DNA of 64,000 nucleotides. It comes from Chitinophagaceae bacterium BSSC1. GTDB lineage: Bacteria > Bacteroidota > Bacteroidia > Chitinophagales > Chitinophagaceae. The stretch is taken from positions 124,001-188,000 of the forward strand of contig NKJC01000006.1 of the NCBI GenBank assembly GCA_002256435.1, read 5' to 3'. Made by a program: the position numbers and the translations under genes. The notes under the pieces were generated by a model, which was given only the letters and a program-made list of their open reading frames with translations, was not told where the DNA came from and did not search any database. Shown here one piece after another: positions 1 to 9,111 of the stretch (position 1 is its first letter; the number at the start of each line of letters is the position of its first letter).

Positions 1-977
1 ACAATATTGATCGAGGTAGTTATGACTTTAATTTTCAATCCTTTATTCGCAAACCATTTGTGTTACTAAATGATGTTGGCAATTATATTGAATGGAATGG
101 AGACCCCTATAAAGCAGACCTACATATAGACGCACAGTACACAGCAGAGCGCGTGAGCATGAGTGATTTAGTGGGTAGCAATAATTTCAGTGGTGCCGTA
201 AAAGCTTATAGAGGTGATGTATATGTAATTGCTCAGTTAAGAGACAAACTGAGTTTACCTAGTATCAAATTCAAATTGGAATTTCCTCAGGGTAGTCCTG
301 TTAAAACGGACAATGAATTTGCAGCTTTTTTAAGTAGGATTGAAAAAGATGAAAATGAGATTTTAAAACAGGTTTCTTTCTTAATTGTACTTGGCTCTTT
401 TGCCCCAACAGGAAATAATAATAGTACTGCTACCAATCCCTACTCTATAGGTGTGAATACTATTTCTCAAATGCTTACCAAGGAAATTAATAAAGCCGTC
501 TCTAATATTCTTTATAAAATTACAGGAGACAAGAGTTTGCGCTTTGACGTAGGTGCATCTGTCTATAGCAGCAATTCCTTACTAGATGTAAATAGTGGTG
601 TTACGGCCAATAGCAATAGCCTTGATAGAACTAGGGTGAATATGAAACTAGGATATGCATTTGCCAATAACAATATTGTAGTAACGCTTGGAAGCGATTT
701 GGACTTTAATGTAAGCAACACTTCTGCCATACAGAATGGAAATTTTCAATGGTTGCCCGATTTTAATATTGAGTTTATCCTAACCAAGGATAGGAAACTG
801 CGCGCCATTGTATTTACCAAAAACAGTTTAGACATCAGTGGCTCTACTTTTGGAAGAAGAAACCGTCAAGGGGTGAGCATTTCTTATAGAAGAGATTTTG
901 ATAAGCTATTTGGCAACAAACAAGACGAGATTGAATTCAAAGCACCTGCTGAGGGATTGCCTGTTAAAAATCAATAA
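1..977 (+). CDS. TamB-family translocation/assembly protein, C-terminal part (5' end outside window)
   Basis: The reading frame is open from base 3, so the gene starts upstream of the window and only about 324 C-terminal residues are visible. The segment IEWNGDPYKADLHIDAQY and the following beta-rich, Asn/Ser-rich sequence match the C-terminal TamB (DUF490) domain, in which a W-x-G-D-P-like element precedes repeated amphipathic strands. TamB proteins are anchored in the inner membrane, span the periplasm and help supply lipid or outer-membrane proteins to the outer membrane. A GTG codon at 60 is internal and not a credible start. The gene converges on the GT39 gene, with only 2 bases between the stop codons. 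The family call is by motif recognition; the N-terminal part cannot be examined. Confidence 0.8.
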   Translation, partial: NIDRGSYDFNFQSFIRKPFVLLNDVGNYIEWNGDPYKADLHIDAQYTAERVSMSDLVGSNNFSGAVKAYRGDVYVIAQLRDKLSLPSIKFKLEFPQGSPVKTDNEFAAFLSRIEKDENEILKQVSFLIVLGSFAPTGNNNSTATNPYSIGVNTISQMLTKEINKAVSNILYKITGDKSLRFDVGASVYSSNSLLDVNSGVTANSNSLDRTRVNMKLGYAFANNNIVVTLGSDLDFNVSNTSAIQNGNFQWLPDFNIEFILTKDRKLRAIVFTKNSLDISGSTFGRRNRQGVSISYRRDFDKLFGNKQDEIEFKAPAEGLPVKNQ

Positions 978-979
978 AA

Positions 980-2542
980 TTATTTGGGCTTTATCTGCAA
1001 TGGATCTGAAGGCAATAGTTTGCACTGCTTTAATCGGTAGACCCAAAAGTATCTAACAATTCCCTGGCTTCTTACTTGATCAATTTGAACGGGTTTTTCA
1101 ATGCTGGTAAAATATTTGCCATATGCAGCAGAAACATCCATTGGCAGGTTGGATGGAACAATACAATAGGCATCATCCCCTATTTTTAAACCTGGTCTTT
1201 GATGATTTAACCAAGCAAATTTGTGTAAGTCTGTCAATGCCCCTACCCCAATTAGATTCATACCATATTTTCTAGCAGTATAAAATTCCAGATGGCCTCC
1301 TGGAAACCATTTAGAAACCAATATTGGGCTATTCGGTTTCATAACACCCGTTGTTTGATCTGTCTTTACCAGTTGGGCAAATTGTTGACTAAAATTGGCC
1401 CATCCTGTTAGGTCAAGCGTGGGGCAATATTCCCCATAATTGGCTTTGTCTTGGCTTCCAAAATTAATGGGTGATAACCGAATCAGAGATACACCAAGAG
1501 TAAGTACCAATAAGAATAGAACCGCAGTACCAATCAATAGTTTTCTTTTAACAGCTAGTCCATTATTGGCTATAAAAATTCCTGCAAAAAAATAAAGAGG
1601 AATATAAGCAGGACCAGTCCAATGCGGCAACGTAGGATTAAATAAAGCAATGCCCCAGAATAAGAAAATCATGGGAAGACTCATACAAAACAACCATACT
1701 GCCATTTCTTTTTTCTCAAAGCGAATACTTCTTCTGAAATATGCCCATATGGATACCATTAGCAAAACAAAAACAATGGGGTTTTGATAGACAATTTCAC
1801 CACCCAATTCTTGTAAGAATGAATCCCATTGCAAACTAGTATGTGTAACCCTTTCTGAGTGGAAGCGATAAGTGATAAAATCATATTGTATATTCCAATA
1901 CAGGATGGGAATAATGCAGAGCAGGCTAATGATTATTGATACATACAATTGCCATTTTAATAACCATTTTGGTTTTAATAGTAAGATGGAGAGACCAAAT
2001 CCAGCCCATAAATACAGCCCATGTACTTTACAAAGAACAGCTAGTCCAATCAATGCCCCTAAGGCAACCCAATTAATGAATTTGTCTTCTTCCTCTTTTT
2101 GAAAAAGTAATTTGGCCATCAAGTACAAAGCACCTGTCCAAAAAGGCATTTGAGGAGCATCTGGAAGTACAAATAGTCCTGCAATAACCCCGGTATACAA
2201 GGAACATTGATACAATAATGCAGTGAAAAAAGCGGCCTTTTGGCTGCCTAAGATTTCCATTGTTTTATAGACAAAGAAACTACCAAATATGGATCCTAGA
2301 ATTGGGCCTAACCGTAAAGAAATTTCAGTTACCCAGTGTAAGTTCAGTGTGGTCAATTGGATCATCCATCCTACCATGGGTGGATGGTCAAAATGATTCC
2401 AATCTGGAGCAATAGCATATGTCCAATAATAGACTTCGTCATTCCCTAATTCTAAAAGTGAGGCTACCACTAATTTTAGTAGGGCAATACCCAAAACCAT
2501 TAGGACCAACTGCCTACCAAGATTTGGAAAATTTTTATGCAT
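980..2542 (-). CDS. Glycosyltransferase family 39 membrane protein (ArnT/PMT-like)
   Basis: A 520-residue multi-pass membrane protein. The first periplasmic loop carries acidic residues D35-E36 in NDEVYYW and then DHPP at 52-55, the typical GT39 arrangement in which the acidic pair binds the metal or substrate of a polyprenyl-phosphate sugar donor. About ten hydrophobic segments follow, and a soluble C-terminal part starts near residue 370. It probably moves a sugar from a lipid-linked donor to an envelope acceptor; which sugar and acceptor cannot be told. Its start overlaps the end of aroQ by 8 bases, so the two are probably cotranscribed, although their functions look unrelated. Confidence 0.8.
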   Translation of the reverse strand: MHKNFPNLGRQLVLMVLGIALLKLVVASLLELGNDEVYYWTYAIAPDWNHFDHPPMVGWMIQLTTLNLHWVTEISLRLGPILGSIFGSFFVYKTMEILGSQKAAFFTALLYQCSLYTGVIAGLFVLPDAPQMPFWTGALYLMAKLLFQKEEEDKFINWVALGALIGLAVLCKVHGLYLWAGFGLSILLLKPKWLLKWQLYVSIIISLLCIIPILYWNIQYDFITYRFHSERVTHTSLQWDSFLQELGGEIVYQNPIVFVLLMVSIWAYFRRSIRFEKKEMAVWLFCMSLPMIFLFWGIALFNPTLPHWTGPAYIPLYFFAGIFIANNGLAVKRKLLIGTAVLFLLVLTLGVSLIRLSPINFGSQDKANYGEYCPTLDLTGWANFSQQFAQLVKTDQTTGVMKPNSPILVSKWFPGGHLEFYTARKYGMNLIGVGALTDLHKFAWLNHQRPGLKIGDDAYCIVPSNLPMDVSAAYGKYFTSIEKPVQIDQVRSQGIVRYFWVYRLKQCKLLPSDPLQIKPK

Positions 2543-2972
2543 GTTTTGTTGCGTGATTGTCTATCAGCCATCGAACGGCAAGTTCATAGCCCTTTAAACC
2601 TAACCCGGTTATACAACCAACCGATTTTCCAGACACATGTGACAACTTTCTAAAATCCTCTCTTGCATGAACATTACTAATATGTACTTCTATCACGGCA
2701 GTCTTAATAGCAGCAATGGCATCTCCAATGGCTACCGATGTATGGGTATAAGCTGCAGGATTTAATACTATACCATCATAATCAAAACCCACCCTTTGCA
2801 ATTCATTCACCAATTCACCTTCTATATTACTTTGAAAATAACTAAACACCACTTCAGGAAAAAGTTTGTGCAATTCAGCAAAGTATTGTTCAAAACTTTG
2901 TGAACCATAAATGCCTGGTTCACGCGTTCCAAGCAAATTCAAATTGGGTCCGTTGATGATGGCTATTTTCAT
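2535..2972 (-). CDS. aroQ: 3-dehydroquinate dehydratase, type II
   Basis: At 145 residues this is the usual size for type II dehydroquinase, the third step of the shikimate pathway (3-dehydroquinate to 3-dehydroshikimate). Seen in the sequence: NGPNLNLLG at 8-16 with a flexible-loop Arg near 17, the catalytic Tyr at 22, the substrate-binding NPAAYTHTS at 71-79, and EVHISN at 95-100 with a following Arg near 104. It lies between glucokinase (14-base gap) and the GT39 gene (8-base overlap) in a leftward run. All active-site elements are present, so I expect a working enzyme. Confidence 0.95.
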   Translation of the reverse strand: MKIAIINGPNLNLLGTREPGIYGSQSFEQYFAELHKLFPEVVFSYFQSNIEGELVNELQRVGFDYDGIVLNPAAYTHTSVAIGDAIAAIKTAVIEVHISNVHAREDFRKLSHVSGKSVGCITGLGLKGYELAVRWLIDNHATKHA

Positions 2973-2986
2973 TTGATAATATTCAT

Positions 2987-4027
2987 TTACAAATTCAATC
3001 CTGCATAATAGATAGCACCAAGCATGGGGGCTTTTTCATTCATCATCACATAAACAGTTACTTCTGCTAATAAATGACGCATTCTTCCACTGGCTTCAAA
3101 AACTTGGTTCCAAACAGCTGGATCTAAAAGGTCTAACAATTTAGGCGCAATTCCTCCTGCCAAATACAAACCTCCAGTGGCTTTAAATTTCAATATCAGG
3201 TTCACGGCTTCAATAGCTAGGAACCTATTAAAAAGCGCAATGGCTTCAACACAAACAGAACAAGATTTTGCCTTGGCTGCATTGCTTATCACGGCTGCAG
3301 GATCCATGGTTTTCATCTGATCCTGTATTGACAAGGAACAGGTTTTATGTTCCACTTGTGTTAAGTATTCCCAAATAGTTACAATGCCTTGACCACTCAA
3401 TAATCGCTCCCAACTAACGTGTTCGTGCCTTGTTTGTAAAAAGGCAAGTATGTTTATGTCTTGTTTGGTTCTGGGTGCAAAATCAGCATGCCCACCTTCT
3501 GTTGCAAAAGGGTGATAGGCTTTCCCGTCAAAGAATAATCCTGCTTCACCTAATCCAGTACCTGCCGCAAGTATTCCAATATTGCCCGGTGTTACATTAC
3601 TGCCTTTGTGCAAGATGTGTAATTCAGATGGTTTTAAAGCGGCCAATCCATAGGCAGTGGCTTCCAAATCATTCAAAATAGCAACGGGGCATCCACCCAG
3701 CATCTCACTGATTTGTACTTGATCAATTTCCCAACTAAGGTTGGTGAATTTTACTTTACCATCAATCACTGGACCTGCAACAGACAAACACAATTTTTGT
3801 GGAACCTGTTCTCCAACTAAAAAATCTGAAATGATATTCCCGAAATTCACGTGATCCTTGCTCACATATCTTTTCTCTTTAATAATTTCCATGCCACCTG
3901 CATGAAAACGGCAAAGAGCCATATTTGCCTTGGTTCCTCCAATATCCCCAGCTAAAACAATACTGTTTTCTTGGGTTGAAAATCCTTTTTGCTTAAATGC
4001 AATGGGAATCAATAATTCAATATCCAT
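2987..4027 (-). CDS. glk: Glucokinase (ROK-independent Glk type)
   Basis: 346 residues. The N-terminal phosphate-binding motif LAGDIGGTKANMAL (26-39), the LNDLEATAYGL segment, the GTGLGEAG loop and EGGHADFAP are those of proteobacterial-type glucokinases (COG0837), which phosphorylate glucose with ATP. The first 22 residues form a short extension before the ATPase fold. The ATG at 4025-4027 is the only good start. The gene is first in a short leftward run with aroQ and the GT39 gene. A lipoprotein gene in the same direction ends 25 bases upstream of it. Confidence 0.93.
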   Translation of the reverse strand: MDIELLIPIAFKQKGFSTQENSIVLAGDIGGTKANMALCRFHAGGMEIIKEKRYVSKDHVNFGNIISDFLVGEQVPQKLCLSVAGPVIDGKVKFTNLSWEIDQVQISEMLGGCPVAILNDLEATAYGLAALKPSELHILHKGSNVTPGNIGILAAGTGLGEAGLFFDGKAYHPFATEGGHADFAPRTKQDINILAFLQTRHEHVSWERLLSGQGIVTIWEYLTQVEHKTCSLSIQDQMKTMDPAAVISNAAKAKSCSVCVEAIALFNRFLAIEAVNLILKFKATGGLYLAGGIAPKLLDLLDPAVWNQVFEASGRMRHLLAEVTVYVMMNEKAPMLGAIYYAGLNL

Positions 4028-4052
4028 GTCTCAAAAACTTGTCTTAAAAATC

Positions 4053-4676
4053 TTATTTCAAACCTGTGATAAAACCTTCTGATTTAATTTTCTGATACAC
4101 TGATTTTGTAACAGCATTGGTTAGTTTATCCAAGTTCTCTGGATTGGCCGTTGAAGTAACAGCGCTAAAAATCAACTTGTCTTGTTTCAGAGAATAGATA
4201 TTAGTTTCTACCAAATAGGTCTTGGTAGTTTGATAATAACCTGGATCATAAAAACGGTTAAAACTATTGTAGTAGTATCCATAGAATCCTCTGTAATAAG
4301 TAGGATAAGTACTAATGGTTCCTGGTACATATTGTACGTCTTTATCAACGTCTAATAAGCGCATGACTACTACTGCGTCAAAACCATCTTGCTTTAATTT
4401 GGTGCGAACTCTCTCTTTATTTTCTTCGTTTTCACTCTTTGTCAAAAAGGTATAAGAAACAACTCCCTTTCCATTTAAATAACCTGCCATTCTATCTTCA
4501 GTAGTTCTTCTATCCGCTTCATTGCGCAAGTGGGCAACTACTAAGATTTTGTTCAACTGTTCCATATTCACCTGGGTATCTGGATCCCTCCAAGATTTTT
4601 CAATCTTTGCAACGGTTCCACAAGAAAAGGCAAAAACTGCCATCACTAAAAACAAAATAGTATTTTTCATATGCAT
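4053..4676 (-). CDS. Lipoprotein of unknown function
   Basis: 207 residues beginning with a lipoprotein signal peptide; the lipobox is FSCG with Cys at 19 counted from the first Met. An alternative ATG two codons later (4670) gives a more typical MKN start. The mature protein starts with a WRDP element and alternates hydrophobic strands and helices (ILVVAHLRNEADRRTTEDR), then has a Tyr-rich stretch around residues 125-150. The overall look recalls DUF4136-type envelope lipoproteins, but I cannot assign a family with confidence. It follows the BamA-like barrel gene by 16 bases and is probably cotranscribed with it. Confidence 0.65.
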   Translation of the reverse strand: MHMKNTILFLVMAVFAFSCGTVAKIEKSWRDPDTQVNMEQLNKILVVAHLRNEADRRTTEDRMAGYLNGKGVVSYTFLTKSENEENKERVRTKLKQDGFDAVVVMRLLDVDKDVQYVPGTISTYPTYYRGFYGYYYNSFNRFYDPGYYQTTKTYLVETNIYSLKQDKLIFSAVTSTANPENLDKLTNAVTKSVYQKIKSEGFITGLK

Positions 4677-4692
4677 GATTTAAAATGAGTGG

Positions 4693-5946
4693 TTAAAAGC
4701 ACTCTTGCAAGTTAAAATAAATTCTCCGGGTATTCCAGTTTTCCATTCCTAAGTCTACGCCAATACTTGTTCTAGATCTTTTGTCCATTTTTACCCTAAA
4801 TCCTGCGCCATAACCAATGGCAGTGCTGTTAAACAAAGATTGGTTTTGAAGATTACTTGAAGCTGTAGTGCCATTGACAAAAACAACCGCACCTAAAAAT
4901 CCATTGGCGGTTAGAGGAAAGCGGTACTCCGATTCTATGTACATCATATTGGTACCTCTTAATCTGCCCTGAACATAGCCCCTACCTGATCTATTATAGG
5001 TATCCCACCCAATGGAAGGAAGTGCCAAATAAGGAATATTCCCACTGGTATTAAATTGCCCCCAGGTCCAAAATGCTAAAATGGAATTGTCTGCTGCGCG
5101 ATGGTTAATGACAAAGTACTTACGCAAATCATAAAATATGGAGCTGCTATTTTGGGAACTCCCTAAAAAAGATAGGTTTTGCCTATAAGACAATTGCGCA
5201 TACGCTCCTTTATAACAATTGATAGAATTATCCCTGCTGTCATACAAGAAATCTAATGATAATCCTAATGTGGTATATTTTTCAGGATTAAAGCCCTTTG
5301 CTAGCGAATAAGTATAGTGATCTGTAACTCGAAGACCAGGTAAGTCTAAGTCTAATTGCTCATCCCTAATTTGGAAGTGCTTGTCTAGTTGTATGCCCAT
5401 TCCAACATAAAAATGTTTGGCCACGTTGCGATAGGCTTTTTCATAAAACCTGAAATAATTGAAGCGCATGTTTTGACCAGAATCAAATTCGTTTTTGTTT
5501 ATACCAAGTCCATAAGTAGGTTGCGCGTACAACATGATTCTAAAATCGCCTTGCATGATCCATTTATCATTTGGAAAGTAGAGATTGGTTCTTAGGTTCA
5601 TGTAAAACTGCTCCTTGGTAGTAACACTGGCATTTAATAAGGCAGAAGAGATATGGGTAGTTGTAGCCTGACCTAAACGCGTACTAAAGCTGATACCACC
5701 TCCAAATACAAAGCCAACAGCTGGACCATAACCAACAACGGGCAAATAGGTCTTATATAATTTGCCAACTTGCAAACTGGAATCTGGAGCTTTACCCTTA
5801 CTCTTTGTATAATGTCTCAGGTAATCAATCAGGTCTTTTTGAGGTGTGGCGTTATTTAAACCAGTGCTATCTGATTGGCCCAATAACCTAGCAGTTTGAA
5901 AGAATAGAAAAAATAGTAATAAGTATTTTTTATGGGGATAATGCAT
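4693..5946 (-). CDS. BamA/TamA-family outer-membrane beta-barrel protein
   Basis: 417 residues with a signal peptide (LLLFFLFFQTARLLGQ). After a short periplasmic part, a glycine/aromatic-rich series of strands begins near residue 70 (GYGPAVGFVFGGGISFSTR). The chain ends in Phe, as expected for an outer-membrane barrel recognised by BamA. Features such as YSLAKGFNPEKYTTLGLSLDFLYDSRDNS and RGYVQGRLRG resemble the surface-antigen (Omp85) barrel, with an RGYVQGRLRG loop like the VRGF loop of that family. No POTRA domains are evident, so it is a barrel-only member of unknown cargo. It lies just upstream of the lipoprotein gene at 4053. Confidence 0.72.
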   Translation of the reverse strand: MHYPHKKYLLLFFLFFQTARLLGQSDSTGLNNATPQKDLIDYLRHYTKSKGKAPDSSLQVGKLYKTYLPVVGYGPAVGFVFGGGISFSTRLGQATTTHISSALLNASVTTKEQFYMNLRTNLYFPNDKWIMQGDFRIMLYAQPTYGLGINKNEFDSGQNMRFNYFRFYEKAYRNVAKHFYVGMGIQLDKHFQIRDEQLDLDLPGLRVTDHYTYSLAKGFNPEKYTTLGLSLDFLYDSRDNSINCYKGAYAQLSYRQNLSFLGSSQNSSSIFYDLRKYFVINHRAADNSILAFWTWGQFNTSGNIPYLALPSIGWDTYNRSGRGYVQGRLRGTNMMYIESEYRFPLTANGFLGAVVFVNGTTASSNLQNQSLFNSTAIGYGAGFRVKMDKRSRTSIGVDLGMENWNTRRIYFNLQECF

Positions 5947-6004
5947 AGGCTAGACTCAGGTTGTAAAAGTATCTATTCTAGATGGAAACCGGGGATTCAG
6001 GACA

Positions 6005-6042
6005 ATAAAAAAGCCTGTTTCATCTTAAAAGACAAAACAGGC
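6005..6042 (-). terminator. Intrinsic terminator of the 6060-6692 barrel gene
   Basis: GCCTGTTT (6013-6020) pairs with AAACAGGC (6035-6042). On the minus strand the hairpin is followed by a T-rich tract (complement of 6005-6012), 18 bases after the stop codon. Confidence 0.8.
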
Positions 6043-6059
6043 CCAATTATTAGAATGGA

Positions 6060-6692
6060 TTATTGACCCAGTTTGAACACCAAACCGCCGCCTAAACCAA
6101 ATTGGTAGAAAGAAGAATAAGAAGAAATTCCTGCACCAGTACCACCGGTACCAACATAGAAACCACCACCCACTGCCTGACTAGCAGACATTAATTGGGC
6201 TTGGAATTTAAGACCCACTTTAGGCGTAGCCCAAACATTAGCTCCCAAACGGAAACCATATCCAAATTTAGTGGCAGTAGCTGTACCAATTTTAAAACCA
6301 GTAATACCTATTAATGCACCACCAAACCCTTCTACTTTGTCATTAGAAACAAAATAACGGTTAATTCCCAGCATGAAATTGTTGATTCCAGCATCATAAG
6401 TACCAGATTTTACTCCGCCACTATAATAAGTCATAGGCGCTTTGGTATCTAAACGATTGTACAAAAATTCAATCCCCATCATTTTCTGAGGCTTGATTTC
6501 AATACCTGCTCCCCACTGAAAACCACCATTGATGGTTCCATTGAAGTAATCAGTAGAAGAATAATAAGAATCTACTTTATCGCTGAAAGCACCAACAGCG
6601 TATCCATTCAAACGGATATCAGATTTTTTTTGTGCAGTAGCATTCATGGCAAAAACCATTGAAACCACTAAAAACAAGAACAGATTTTTCAT
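6060..6692 (-). CDS. Outer-membrane beta-barrel protein (PorT/OmpA-like barrel, unknown function)
   Basis: 210 residues from the ATG at 6692, chosen because MKNLFLFLVVSMVFAMNATAQ is a complete signal peptide with an AQ cleavage site; an upstream ATG at 6713 would only add a basic heptapeptide. The mature protein is made of alternating glycine- and aromatic-rich strands (GGFQWGAGIEIKP, FGYGFRLGANVWA, FYQFGLGGGLVFKLGQ), consistent with a small 8-stranded barrel. No catalytic motif is visible. It stands alone between a terminator and the divergent pta promoter region. Confidence 0.72.
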   Translation of the reverse strand: MKNLFLFLVVSMVFAMNATAQKKSDIRLNGYAVGAFSDKVDSYYSSTDYFNGTINGGFQWGAGIEIKPQKMMGIEFLYNRLDTKAPMTYYSGGVKSGTYDAGINNFMLGINRYFVSNDKVEGFGGALIGITGFKIGTATATKFGYGFRLGANVWATPKVGLKFQAQLMSASQAVGGGFYVGTGGTGAGISSYSSFYQFGLGGGLVFKLGQ

Positions 6693-7008
6693 GTTGCGTT
6701 TTTTTATTTTCATTTTTTGACCCTTGTAGGCCAGTGATTGATAGAACGAAAATCGGATTTATCCCTGATTATCCAAAACAGTATGTTAAATACTTAGGAT
6801 TAACCTTGTACAAAATTATAAAAACAAACATGGGTACCCATTCCCATTTTGTCTACAATCTAATTTGCCTAGTAATCTTGCAATGGCAAATCCCAAAGAA
6901 TGATTTATTTTCAATTGAAAATGGTTTTTATCATTTAAAGAACTGATTATAGTCATGTGGTAAAAAAAACACATGATTTAATTTTGTGCCCGAGCAACAA
7001 TCCATATC
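6693..7008. other. 316-base divergent intergenic region with palindromes
   Basis: No credible gene; the short open frame on the plus strand here has no family features and runs into the barrel gene. The region holds the pta -7 box (6979-6986), a perfect 12-base palindrome ATGGGTACCCAT (6830-6841) followed by a further CCCAT, an inverted repeat TCATGTG/CACATGA (6953-6959 and 6970-6976), and a minus-strand TAATTTTG box (6811-6818) that could serve the barrel gene. Confidence 0.6.
6979..6986 (+). promoter_or_regulatory. -7 box of pta-ackA promoter
   Basis: TAATTTTG matches the Bacteroidota -7 consensus TAnnTTTG exactly and lies 22 bases upstream of the pta ATG. No TTTG at the -33 position is visible; an inverted repeat occupies that region instead, which would fit an activator- or repressor-controlled promoter. 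Confidence 0.5.
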
Positions 7009-9102
7009 ATGACAAATGCCATCTATTTAACCACTACTGAGCCTTTTTCTGGCAAGTCTATCATTGCCCTTGGGTTAATGAACTTACTTTCTGGTAAAAC
7101 AGAAAAAATTGCCTATTTCAAACCCATTATCAGTACCAATGGGCAAGAAAAAGATAACCATTTAGAAACCATTAGCAAGCAATTTGGTTTAGATACCCCA
7201 TATGAAGACATGTTTGCCTTTACCAGGGAACAAGTGGTGGAACTAAGAAATGAGGGTAATGAAGCTATTATGATAGATACCATCATTGAAAAATTCAAGA
7301 ACCTACAGGAAAAAAATGAATTTGTCATTGTTGAGGGGGCCGATTTTATGGGACGCAGTACCAATTTGGAATTTGATGACAATATTAGTATTGCCAAAAA
7401 TCTAGGTATTCCTGTATTCCTAATTGTAAAAGGAGAAGACAAGACTGTTCAGGAAACCGTATCTGCAGCTATTTCAACTTACAAATTATTTCAGGACGAG
7501 GGCGTTCAGATTCTAACCGTTGTAGTCAACAAATTAACCCCTGAATTAACAGAAGAAGTAATAGAAAAACTAAAAGAAGGCTTACCCCCAGAAGTCATCA
7601 TTAATGTAATTCCGCAAGACAAAAACTTGGGCAATCCCACTATAAAAGAAATTGTTGAATCAGTGAATGGAACAGCTTTGTTTGGTGAACACCTTTTCTC
7701 CAATCAAGTTGATCATAGCATTGTTGGGGCAATGCAATTGCATAACTGTTTGTCACGTCTTAAAAAAAATACCCTAATTGTAACTCCCGGTGATAGAGGT
7801 GATATTTTGAGTGGCGTTTTGCAGGCCAATATATCTAAGAACTATCCTAAAATTGCAGGGATTATACTTACTGGTGGATTGGTTCCCGAACCCAGTATTT
7901 TAAAATTGATAGAAGGTCTAGATACAGTAGTTCCCATTATTCAAGTAGAAACTGGCACATTTGAAACCGTTAACAAAGTGGCTAGTACTGAATCCAGAAT
8001 TGCGCACCACAACAAGGAAAAAATTGCACTAGCCATAAGCACATTTGACAAATACATTGACATTAAATCTATTGGTGAAAAAATCAACACTTTTCATACG
8101 CGCAACATTACACCAAGGATGTTTCAATACCAGATTGTCAAACGCGCCAAGGAACAACGCAAGCATATAGTATTACCAGAAGGTGGGGATGATAGAATTT
8201 TGTTAGCGGCCGATATGCTCATAAAACAAGACGTAGTAGAGATAACCATTTTAGGAATTAAAGAACAGGTTGCTGCAGCTGCTCAAAGACTCAATATTGT
8301 CTTTGACTTTGACAGGGTACATATAGTTGATCCTGCTACTTCTCCCCTTTTTGAAGACTATGCCAACACTTTGTATGAATTGCGCAAAGCCAAGAAATTA
8401 ACCCTTGATATGGCGCGAGACTTGATGTTAGACGTTTCTTATTTTGGCACCATGATGGTTTACAAAGGACATGCTGATGGCATGGTTTCTGGTGCCTTAC
8501 ATACTACACAGCATACCATTAGACCAGCGTTGCAATTTGTCAAAACCAAACCAGGGGTGAATACGGTCTCGTCTGTATTCTTTATGTGTTTACCTAATCG
8601 GGTTTCTATTTTTGGTGACTGTGCTGTAAACCCCAATCCTAGCTCAGAACAATTGGCAGAGATTGCCATCTCTTCTGCAGAAACCAGTTTGATGTTTGGC
8701 ATTGAACCAAAGATTGCTTTACTCTCTTATTCTTCTGGTACCTCTGGTGAAGGAGAAGACGTAGAAAAAGTTAGAAGAGCAACAGAAATTGTAAGAGAAA
8801 GAAGACCTGATTTAAAAGTAGAAGGCCCTATTCAATATGATGCAGCAGTTGACCCTTCAGTTGGTAAGAAAAAAATGCCCAATTCAGAAGTGGCAGGTCA
8901 AGCATCTGTATTAATTTTCCCGGACTTGAATACTGGTAACAATACATACAAAGCCGTTCAAAGAGAAACTGGTGCTCTAGCCATTGGACCAATGCTACAA
9001 GGCCTAAATAAGCCAGTTAATGACCTTAGCCGAGGTTGTACCGTAGATGACGTATTTAATACCGTTGTCATTACTGCTATTCAAGCACAACAAACCATTT
9101 AA
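7009..9102 (+). CDS. pta: Phosphate acetyltransferase (long form)
   Basis: 697 residues, the long three-domain form. The N-terminal domain (about 1-210) is a BioD-like P-loop with SGKS at 14-17. A DRTGG-type regulatory domain follows (about 225-345, with TPGDRGDIL), and the catalytic PTA_PTB domain starts near 370 (RAKEQRKHIVLPEGGDDRIL) and carries YSSGTSGEGEDVEKV and PNSEVAGQA. It interconverts acetyl-CoA and acetyl phosphate and works with acetate kinase, which starts 9 bases downstream. The pair provides acetate overflow with ATP synthesis, or acetate uptake. The long form is known in some bacteria to be allosterically controlled through its N-terminal domains. Confidence 0.97.
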   Translation: MTNAIYLTTTEPFSGKSIIALGLMNLLSGKTEKIAYFKPIISTNGQEKDNHLETISKQFGLDTPYEDMFAFTREQVVELRNEGNEAIMIDTIIEKFKNLQEKNEFVIVEGADFMGRSTNLEFDDNISIAKNLGIPVFLIVKGEDKTVQETVSAAISTYKLFQDEGVQILTVVVNKLTPELTEEVIEKLKEGLPPEVIINVIPQDKNLGNPTIKEIVESVNGTALFGEHLFSNQVDHSIVGAMQLHNCLSRLKKNTLIVTPGDRGDILSGVLQANISKNYPKIAGIILTGGLVPEPSILKLIEGLDTVVPIIQVETGTFETVNKVASTESRIAHHNKEKIALAISTFDKYIDIKSIGEKINTFHTRNITPRMFQYQIVKRAKEQRKHIVLPEGGDDRILLAADMLIKQDVVEITILGIKEQVAAAAQRLNIVFDFDRVHIVDPATSPLFEDYANTLYELRKAKKLTLDMARDLMLDVSYFGTMMVYKGHADGMVSGALHTTQHTIRPALQFVKTKPGVNTVSSVFFMCLPNRVSIFGDCAVNPNPSSEQLAEIAISSAETSLMFGIEPKIALLSYSSGTSGEGEDVEKVRRATEIVRERRPDLKVEGPIQYDAAVDPSVGKKKMPNSEVAGQASVLIFPDLNTGNNTYKAVQRETGALAIGPMLQGLNKPVNDLSRGCTVDDVFNTVVITAIQAQQTI

Positions 9103-9111
9103 TTCCATCGC

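Noticed and set aside
6659..6946. 95-residue open frame on the plus strand
   Set aside because: It overlaps the signal-peptide region of the barrel gene on the other strand, has no domain or signal features, and contains the palindromes of the control region.
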